Source: Bolinopsis microptera
Lineage: Eukaryota; Ctenophora; Tentaculata; Lobata; Bolinopsidae
Direction of reading: 5' to 3'
DNA length: 64,000 bases
Assembly (NCBI RefSeq): GCF_026151205.1
Contig: NC_087074.1
Span: forward strand, 496,001 to 560,000
Part shown: one piece after another, positions 58,101-64,000 of the stretch
Layout: each line of letters opens with the position of its first letter
Position numbering within the stretch: position 1 is the first letter of the stretch
The notes under the pieces: generated by a model
Databases searched by the model: none
What the model was told of the DNA's origin: nothing
The model's input: the letters and a program-made list of their open reading frames with translations, nothing else
Position numbers and translations under genes: made by a program

Positions 58101-59240
58101 TAAAGTGATTAAGCACACTCGTAGAATCAGGCAGATATTATCTCGACTCGAGCACTACTGTCAAAACAAGCCGGGCTACAGTATCTACCAGTGCGCCTAC
58201 TGGACGCCTCTACTTGTGTCGTAAGTCGGAGTTAACCCGATCAAAAGTTGGTTTAAGTTGTTTAGTAAACTATTTAGGGCACATACACTTCATTCCATAG
58301 TCTGATTGGCCTGATTCATTAACTATTGATATTGGATAACTATTGATATTGGATTTTGTTTGTTTGTTTGTTTGTTTTCAAGAGCTACTTGCCACTTAAG
58401 TCCAGCTCATTATATAACATTATATAATGTAGGACTTCTAGGCAGAGTGCTTGGTTGTGGGACACACTCGACTTTAAGAATAGTGAGAAACCACAAATCT
58501 CACTAGTGAGATATCAACAGAGTGTGAACCACTGCCTTGATATTGGATAACCCTGAACTTGAATTTACGGTGGATCAAATATGTGGGACATTAATTGAAC
58601 AGATCCTTGCAATTTCAATGCAACCGGTGATAAAGAGAAACTAGATCCTGGTTAATCGACAGATCCCCCTGTAGTCTGTACAACAGAGGTCTCATTTTAA
58701 TTGTGCAGGCACCTTCTTAGCCGGTAAACCATCAAACTGAGGTTAAACTTACAGTATCTTTCCATTTTATTGATAAAACTGGGATAATAATCTCACGTAA
58801 GTTTAAATCTATCATCTGGTGAATACCATGCTGTACTGTGAACAGATTAAGATACAGTCTATATCTAATCCTTATCTGTACCACGTGTCTTGGTACCAAC
58901 ACTCCACTCCTGTACCAACCCCTCTCCAGAATCCCTTGCAGTCTGTATCTCCACCGATACCGACCACACAAACACTGGTACACTGGCACTCGGACAGATT
59001 AGTAATTGACAGGTTTCCCCCACCCTAATTGCTATTATCAGATATAAATACTTCCTGATCTCATTTTCATTTATTTGTTTTATTTATCCGAATCTAGTTA
59101 AAAACTAAATCAATCGAAAGCTCACCCGAAATGAGGGAGACGGTGCCAGGTCCAGCTTCGACAATTACCGGAACCAAATCAAGCGGAATGTCAGCGGAGG
59201 AAATCCCCATCCACAAAATCACAAATACCAAAGGAAGCAT
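52169..59240 (-). CDS. Secreted immunoglobulin-superfamily protein (gene partly resolved)
   Basis: Supported exons, 5' to 3': 59240-59126 (ATG, hydrophobic signal peptide MLPLVFVILWMGISSA, then a strand-A/B segment VPVIVEAGPGTVSLIS), 55856-55741 (DTMILSCIVRAYPPPTAKI), 55526-55441 (TLIEVTLTQLASVEDSG) and 52442-52169. The last three join in phase and form one Ig domain: C of LSC, then DSGWYRCRATNPHGEAH, ending DYYVEV. After it comes an acidic Thr/Pro/Ser-rich tail ending at a TAG; no membrane segment is seen, so secretion is likely. The exon(s) between 59126 and 55857 are unresolved. A candidate with IIPVLSIKWKDT before a strong donor (gtaagt) lies at about 58853-58751. Introns contain large minisatellites. 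Function unknown; Ig proteins usually act in cell recognition. Confidence 0.65.
53260..53434. repeat. 30-bp minisatellite, about 6 copies
   Basis: Direct repeats of gtgtcatagtaaccaggaac plus tagttactgg, nearly perfect, inside the large last intron of the Ig gene. The unit is a multiple of three, so a repetitive open frame results by chance. Confidence 0.92.
54284..54310. mobile_element. Fragment of the MDH2-intron-3 inverted-repeat element
   Basis: cgtcgttcatatattacgta continuing atcag matches the end of the 47716-48197 element with few differences. Only one end is seen. Confidence 0.5.
54368..54412. repeat. 7-bp G-rich repeat
   Basis: About six copies of ggggtga in direct orientation. Four or more runs of four G make it a candidate G-quadruplex on the plus strand. 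Confidence 0.85.
54497..55387. repeat. Heptamer-based satellite (agtatgt)
   Basis: About 890 bases built from agtatgt with interspersed variants (atttagt, gtgtagt, attattt, gtagattgtaga). Several blocks are repeated as larger units, so the array has a secondary structure. Located in the Ig gene's last intron, ending about 50 bases from the donor of the 55526-55441 exon. Confidence 0.92.
55851..55912 (-). repeat. Duplicated 3' splice site in the Ig gene
   Basis: On the minus strand, cccctctttctcag|gagacac occurs twice with a step of 29 bases (plus-strand acceptor ends at 55857 and 55886). The step is not a multiple of three, so only the exon-proximal acceptor keeps the Ig frame. Confidence 0.85.
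55990..56347. mobile_element. G-rich element with ccggacgtccgg palindromes
   Basis: The segment contains aatccggacgtccgg and tatccggacgtccggggg with G-rich blocks (gggaggggtggtttt) repeated in the same order. The ends (gacgtccggc at the left, ggcggacgttc at the right) are roughly complementary. The layout resembles the poly-G inverted-repeat element in MDH2 intron 3. Class unknown; no transposase. Confidence 0.5.
56786..57815. repeat. 55-bp minisatellite with X-box-like motif, about 19 copies
   Basis: Unit: gtagtgcctacctagtggca, ctaggcaggtactagtattg, taaccctggtaacta. Each copy contains gtaaccctggtaac (two copies gttaccctggtaac), which fits the RFX X-box consensus, and a second dyad cctagtggcactagg. 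It lies in an intron of the Ig gene. Confidence 0.93.
57880..58106. repeat. 35-bp minisatellite with X-box-like motif, about 6.5 copies
   Basis: Unit gtgtaaatgataaagtattg plus taaccatggtaacta. It shares the core gtattgtaacc.tggtaacta with the neighbouring 55-bp array, so one probably arose from the other. gtaaccatggtaac is a perfect palindrome and an X-box match. Confidence 0.92.
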
Positions 59241-61673
59241 GCCAAATATCACACTGTTTAAATGTAGATCAGTAGGAAGTTTTATCACGAATGAGAGGAC
59301 ACGCGAAACGACTAGCGACAGCGGAGAAATGAGAGCATTGGCTGGTGAGCTCACGCTATGGGGATATGTTAACACTGTAATAACGCAGCGCATTCTCCCA
59401 ACTTGTTTATTTCTATTGTGAGTTTCACAGGGCACAGCAAATCGTTATTCGATTTTCAATGACCGAAGCAGTGCATATCACCATTCACCCTATAACTTCC
59501 TGTAAGCTTACTTTCGGAACTGTGTTTCCGGACATGGGACTAAGCAGAAAATGTGGTCACGTAAATCGGCCGGACAGGTCACGTGGTGTCTCGATCATCG
59601 GCTTGAGGCGGCGAGCTATTAGTATAAATTAGATGATCTCAGATCAAGATAACAGTGTCGTGGTTTAAATTGGCCTGGCTCAACCCACTAGTTTGTTGTA
59701 CTTTATAATATTAATAAAGTGATAATTAAAAGTTAAGGGTGACAAGTGGCCTTTAATTCAATAATAAGGTCGCAAAGTTATTTTTATTAGTATTACTGTT
59801 AGTGTTAGTGAACTCGGGCGTTTCATCGTTGGAGTTTATTTGACCAATCAAATCCATTCTAACCGTGCACATTGTACGATGTAGACTACATTCGAAATTG
59901 GATGATCATGAGTTTCTGAAAATTTCTGTACTACATACTGCTAAAATAAAATTATATTAAGTGTTCCAAATATCTCAAGTTACATTATAATGCAGGTCCA
60001 AAGTTTCTGTATTATTAGGAATCCCGCCATTTCATTTTCAACGAGCGTCCTAAATCACTCATTTCATTTTCAACGAGCGTCCTAAATCACTCATTTCATT
60101 TTCAACGAGCGTCCTAAATCACTCATTTCATGATTCAAGGACCAACCAAACAATTTCCCCTTCATCAATAGCAAATAGAGCTGCTATAATTTCCGAAATA
60201 ATTTTGTCAGATTAATGTCTGAAAAGCCCCTTTTAATAATACACTATTCAATACGTGCACCAGTAGCAGGGAGGCTGTACTACATGTTGAGTTCAGCTGT
60301 CAATATTTAAAATTAACGGGTGACAACTATACAAGTGGCATTTAATTCAATAATAAGCTCAAAGTTATTGCTATTTATAAATAATGTGCGGTTCATTGTG
60401 AGAGGACCCTATTCAATACACAATGTGTATTGGCATACAATTTTGGCCCGTAATACTAATATTGAAGCAACTCGCTGGATTTTTCAGTAATGGGCTACGA
60501 AAAATTAAATTAAATCAATATTTATTTAGACTTAGAGTTAGACCATGTAGTGACGTAGTCCCAGACTAATGGACCAACTTCGGCGGATTTTTATCATTTG
60601 TCATTGTTTTGCTACTAGTACTACAACTAGATGCCTTTAAAATTAAATCTTTTAGTTTTATCATCGAATATTACAGTTACACATTACACAATGACAAAAG
60701 TAATCGACGAAGTTTCCCACAGTGGACAGTGAGGTTTGAGCTTGGCGCTTATTACACTGACTACAGTGAGGTTTGAGTGGATATAAATAAAAATGATGAT
60801 TATGCCCGGTGTGCGGTGGACTAATCATGAGCAGAGGGGCTTCTTGCGAAGATTAAAGCATTCCATTTCCAAAGGCATATGTGTCTGTGAATGTGATATG
60901 GCGTACATGAAATGCAATAATATTATTCTAGTATTCAGTATTGAAACACGCACTCATCAAGCAGAGAGAGAGGAATGTTTTAGAAGATATGTAAACAAGT
61001 GCTTGAAGTACTGACCTAACTTTTAAAAGCAAAGCTGCAATTCAAACACGTGCTGATTCTTCGTGTTGAAGGTAAAATAACAAAACTTGTTGGGAGAAGA
61101 ACTACATAACTAGGTGCACTATTTAGTTCAGTGTTAAATGTATGACACTACAAGTACATAAGGGTCGTTCACATATTAATAATAAGTACATGGTTGATGG
61201 TATAGTACGCGCGGGCAAGTCCTGTATACGTATATAACAAGTATAGCCTATATACTAGGCGTAGTACAGTATATTACAGTATTACTGTATAAATATTAAT
61301 ACTGTACTTGATAGTGATACTGTTTGGCTTACTGGGCGGCGCTCAGCCTGAACATAATAGCCTGGGGTCCTCAGGTAATCTTTGGCAGATGCTGCCGGAC
61401 GGCCGGACCATCAGATCACCCATCAAAGTGGAAATGAGCTTGCCCAATAAATATATTTGATTAAAGTGGTACAGAAATATTACAGTTTAGTGAATAGTGA
61501 TTGTCCTTTTAAACGCTTGCCCCGGAAACCTGACTCCCAGAACCTCAATTGTGTCTATTGTGCCATCCACAGTTGACAGTGAACGCACTAGTGTACAATA
61601 ATGTTGTCAAAACAATTAAATTTCAGTCCAGGGAAGCTCGTCTTTTAAAATGGAATAATCCCGAAAAGTCATT
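59241..61673. other. Gene-poor region between the Ig gene and the hydrolase
   Basis: AT-rich; only short frames without recognisable domains. A 32-base unit is repeated three times at about 60029-60130 (atttcattttcaacgagcgt plus cctaaatcactc). gggtcgttcacatatta near 61163 is a fragment of the MDH2-intron-3 element family. The Ig gene promoter should lie just above 59240. Confidence 0.45.
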
Positions 61674-63942
61674 TTAGGGAGAACGCAGAACCTCTCTAAA
61701 ATAAACAACCATTCTGAACAAATATTATCAATTTCTGAAACCAACAAATTGAGTTTTATACAAGTATGGACAATTTAAGTGTGGAGGGATTCTTGAAACA
61801 TGTAAGTAGGTATTGCACCCCCTAATGTTGTGATACAATAGTTTTATAGTATTTATAGTAACAGAAGCTTTAAAAAACATATGTTAATTGTCTTCCGCTT
61901 TCAGTGAACATTTTAAAGTTAAACTCCAAGTCCCTAACTCCACGTATGATGGTCCTGTCTGTGGATGACATCTTTCCACTTCCTTGCAAAGATCTCTTCA
62001 CCACACTCCGACCAGCTCACAACCAGTCTCTCCTCCAGAGAATAAGAGTCAGCATCCCCCGACAAGACCTGGTGTGTCCTGATCCTGACCCCTACCTCCT
62101 TCTCACATGTGTCGCTAAACTCCAGGGAGTGAAACACCACCACGTGCTCCTGGTGGATCTTAGCTACAGCTTCAGTCACCTCAGTGTCACACTCGTAACT
62201 CTCGTGGGATTTCTCGAAGTGTTTCAGGTTTATGGTGTGAGGCAGGGACTTCACCCCGGAATCCCCCCTGAACACAAACTTCACTCTGTCCCCAATGTTG
62301 GTAACTAGATAAGAGTTAGTGCCCGGAGTAGTGGAGCGGTACGGCATGCTCAAAAGGGGTCTCGGAACTGGAAATGTAACAGTGTTGTTACTCAGATAAT
62401 CCAAACTCTCTGTCTGGTAGAGAAACATGCAGGCACTAGGTTTTATGTAGAGATGAGAGGGGACAAGAGAAGGCCACAGAAGTGGGAAGTTGTTTGGGGA
62501 GATGGAGAGGCAGAGCTTGTGACCAGGCAGGAAGCAATGTGATGTGAATCTCATGGGAAGTGAGAATGTCCTGCTATCTTCTTCACATTCGAGGGGTTGC
62601 AGATAGTTGAGATCAAACTGACATCTTGTGACTAAAGTGGCAAATCCGTCTGGGTGGATGTCACACACTTTAACGGAGAGGTAAACCCTTTTCCAACAAG
62701 AAGCAGACAGTTTTACTACAAAGTTTGGTGCTCCAATCATAACCAGAGATGTTTCTAATGGATCAGAAGAGAATGAGACCGACTTATCAATTGATGCGGT
62801 CTGGTCTCTTAGGGAGAACGCAGAACCTCTCTAAAATAAACAACCATTCTGAACAAATATTATCAATTTCTGAAACCAACAAATTGAGTTTTATACAAGT
62901 ATGGACAATTTAAGTGTGGAGGGATTCTTGAAACATGTAAGTAGGTATTGCACCCCCTAATGTTGTGATACAATAGTTTGTAGTATTTATAGTAACAGAA
63001 GCTTTAAAAAACATATGTTAATTGTCTTCCGCTTTCAGTGAACATTTTAAAGTTAAACTCTGCAAGTCTCTAACTCCACGTATGATGGTCCTGTCTGTGG
63101 ATGACATCTTTCCACTTCCTTGCAAAGATCTCTTCACCACACTCCGACCAGCTCACAACGAGTCTCTCCTCCAGAGAATAAGAGTCAGCATCCCCCGACA
63201 AGACCTGGTGTGTCCTGATCCTGACCCCTACCTCCTTCTCACATGTGTCGCTAAACTCCAGGGAGTGAAACACCACCACGTGCTCCTGGTGGATCTTAGC
63301 TACAGCTTCAGTCACCTCAGTGTCACACTCGTAACTCTCGTGGGATTTCTCGAAGTGTTTCAGGTTTATGGTGTGAGGCAGGGACTCCAGCCCGGAATCC
63401 CCCCTGAACACAAACTTCACTCTGTCCCCAATGTTGGTAACTAGATAAGAGTTAGTGCCCGGAGTAGTGGAGCGGTACGGCATGCTCAAAAGGGGTCTCG
63501 GAACTGGAAATGTAACAGTGTTGTTACTCAGATAATCCAAACTCTCTGTCTGGTAGAGAAACATGCAGGCACTAGGATTTATGTAGAGATCAGAAGGAAC
63601 AAGAGAGGGCCACAGAAGTGGGAAGTTGTTTGGGGAGATAGAGAGGCAGATCTTGTGACCTGGCAGGAAGCAATGTGATGTGAATCTCATAGGAAGTGAG
63701 AATGTCCTGCTATCTTCTTCACATTCGAGGGGTTGCAGATAGTTGAGATCAAACTGACATCTTGTGACTAGAGTGGCAAATCCGTCTGGGTGGATGTCAC
63801 ATACTTTAACGGAGAGGTAAACCCTCTTCCAACAAGAAGCAGACAGTTTTACTACAAAGTTTGGTGCTCCAATCATAACCAGAGATGTTTCTAATGGATC
63901 AGAAGAGAATGATACCGACTTATCAATTGATGCGGTCTGGTC
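61674..63942. repeat. Recent 1.13-kb tandem duplication
   Basis: Copy 1 (61674-62808) and copy 2 (62809-63942) are offset by 1135-1136 bases and differ at only a few tens of positions at most. The unit starts at ttagggagaacgcagaacct and ends inside the hydrolase coding sequence at gcggtctggtc. Each copy also has atggacaatttaagtgtgga with a following gtaagtag on the plus strand. Confidence 0.95.
61934..62830 (-). pseudogene. CocE/X-Pro dipeptidyl-peptidase C-terminal fragment (duplicate copy)
   Basis: The same 268-residue C-terminal frame as the adjacent gene (VCDIHPDGFATLVTRCQFDL to KWKDVIHRQDH), nearly identical, but cut at the 5' side inside ...FSGDQTASIDK. There it is replaced by duplicated downstream sequence (reading FSLRDQTAS), and no catalytic domain can be attached. 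The frame is open from about 62830, just after a tattttag that resembles a splice acceptor, so expression as an extra 3' exon is not excluded. Most likely a dead partial duplicate. Confidence 0.85.
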
Positions 63943-64000
63943 CCCAGAGAATCCCCAGTCGATCCGTAACCAGTGACCACTGTTAACACCTTGGAGAGGA
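63070..64000 (-). CDS. CocE/NonD family hydrolase (peptidase S15-like), C-terminal part
   Basis: Open to the window edge, so partial at its 5' end; 3' end complete with TAG. The visible part holds the end of the alpha/beta-hydrolase and lid region (GVNSGHWLRIDWGFSGDQTA) and the jelly-roll C-terminal domain of X-Pro dipeptidyl-peptidase/cocaine esterase proteins (VCDIHPDGFATLVTRC, FLPGHKICLSISPNNFPLLWPS, and the final LSGDADSYSLEERLVV). Family members are serine hydrolases cleaving peptides, esters or amides; the substrate is unknown here. The catalytic Ser and Asp would lie upstream, outside the window. Such genes are common in bacteria and fungi and patchy in animals. Its 3' end is tandemly duplicated downstream. 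Confidence 0.85.
   Translation of the reverse strand, partial: PLQGVNSGHWLRIDWGFSGDQTASIDKSVSFSSDPLETSLVMIGAPNFVVKLSASCWKRVYLSVKVCDIHPDGFATLVTRCQFDLNYLQPLECEEDSRTFSLPMRFTSHCFLPGHKICLSISPNNFPLLWPSLVPSDLYINPSACMFLYQTESLDYLSNNTVTFPVPRPLLSMPYRSTTPGTNSYLVTNIGDRVKFVFRGDSGLESLPHTINLKHFEKSHESYECDTEVTEAVAKIHQEHVVVFHSLEFSDTCEKEVGVRIRTHQVLSGDADSYSLEERLVVSWSECGEEIFARKWKDVIHRQDHHTWS

Noticed and set aside
58081-58215. Possible Ig exon (minus strand, reads GRYCSPACFDSS) or plus-strand exon before gtaagt
   Set aside because: No acceptor fits the required phase, Tyr and Cys are adjacent rather than in the Y-x-C pattern, and the two strands give equally weak cases.
58820-59028. Cys-rich or Ig-like minus-strand exon following the signal-peptide exon
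   Set aside because: All three frames were tried; the phase-compatible one hits a stop soon after the best acceptor, so no exon is claimed there.
60793-61014. 73-codon plus-strand frame containing several Cys
   Set aside because: No recognisable domain and no gene context; likely chance.
61766-61800. Plus-strand mini-exon beginning atggacaatttaagtgtgga with a strong gtaagtag donor
   Set aside because: The only nearby acceptor (ctttcag at about 61905) would be followed directly by TGA in phase; no gene can be built.
61904-63444. Plus-strand open frames of 134 and 140 codons opposite the hydrolase
   Set aside because: They are antisense shadows of the CocE-like coding sequence; the minus-strand frame carries the family motifs.

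Overview
The window looks like nuclear DNA of an invertebrate metazoan. Reasons: interrupted genes with GT-AG introns for proteins typical of animals (MORC2, the RNA exosome nuclease EXOSC10, mitochondrial malate dehydrogenase, an immunoglobulin-superfamily protein), non-LTR retrotransposons of the Jockey/I and CR1-like kinds, mariner-like and other terminal-inverted-repeat elements, and very abundant minisatellites. Introns and intergenic DNA are AT-rich. The phylum cannot be fixed from the sequence alone.

Layout. 1-1.6 kb: two minisatellites. 2.3-9.3 kb, minus strand: two long uninterrupted genes, VPS18 (late endosome/lysosome tethering, HOPS/CORVET) and RICTOR (TORC2 subunit). 9.3-27.5 kb: a mobile-element block holding MITEs, a 358-bp tandem repeat, a CR1-like reverse transcriptase fragment, an apparently intact two-ORF Jockey/I-type LINE (ORFs at 14612-19500), LINE tails and an ORF1-only retrosequence. 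27.5-33.2 kb, plus: a 15-exon MORC2 gene. 34.4-44.2 kb, plus: a 13-exon EXOSC10 gene. 44.6-51.6 kb, plus: a 7-exon MDH2 gene. 52.2-59.2 kb, minus: an incompletely resolved secreted Ig-domain gene. 61.7-64.0 kb: a recent 1.1-kb tandem duplication of the 3' end of a CocE/X-Pro dipeptidyl-peptidase-like gene, minus strand, which runs off the window. The exon chains given for MORC2, EXOSC10 and MDH2 close in phase (2700, 2961 and 1020 coding bases).

Most striking observation. Many introns carry tandem duplications whose unit spans a splice junction. In MDH2 the last 38 bases of exon 4 (coding the active-site His loop) plus the 5' splice site are repeated about 33 times, and the exon 2 donor about 4 times. 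In EXOSC10 two donors sit at the head of 30-34-copy arrays, one intron is an array of 3'-splice-site-like units, and two acceptors are duplicated together with the start of their exon. In MORC2 two acceptors are duplicated by exactly 30 and 18 bases, so either site keeps the frame. The Ig gene has a duplicated acceptor too. This suggests a recurrent process that tandemly copies exon-intron boundaries, producing arrays of decoy or alternative splice sites and resembling intermediates of the tandem-duplication model of intron gain. The genes are functionally unrelated housekeeping loci; what links them here is this shared structure.
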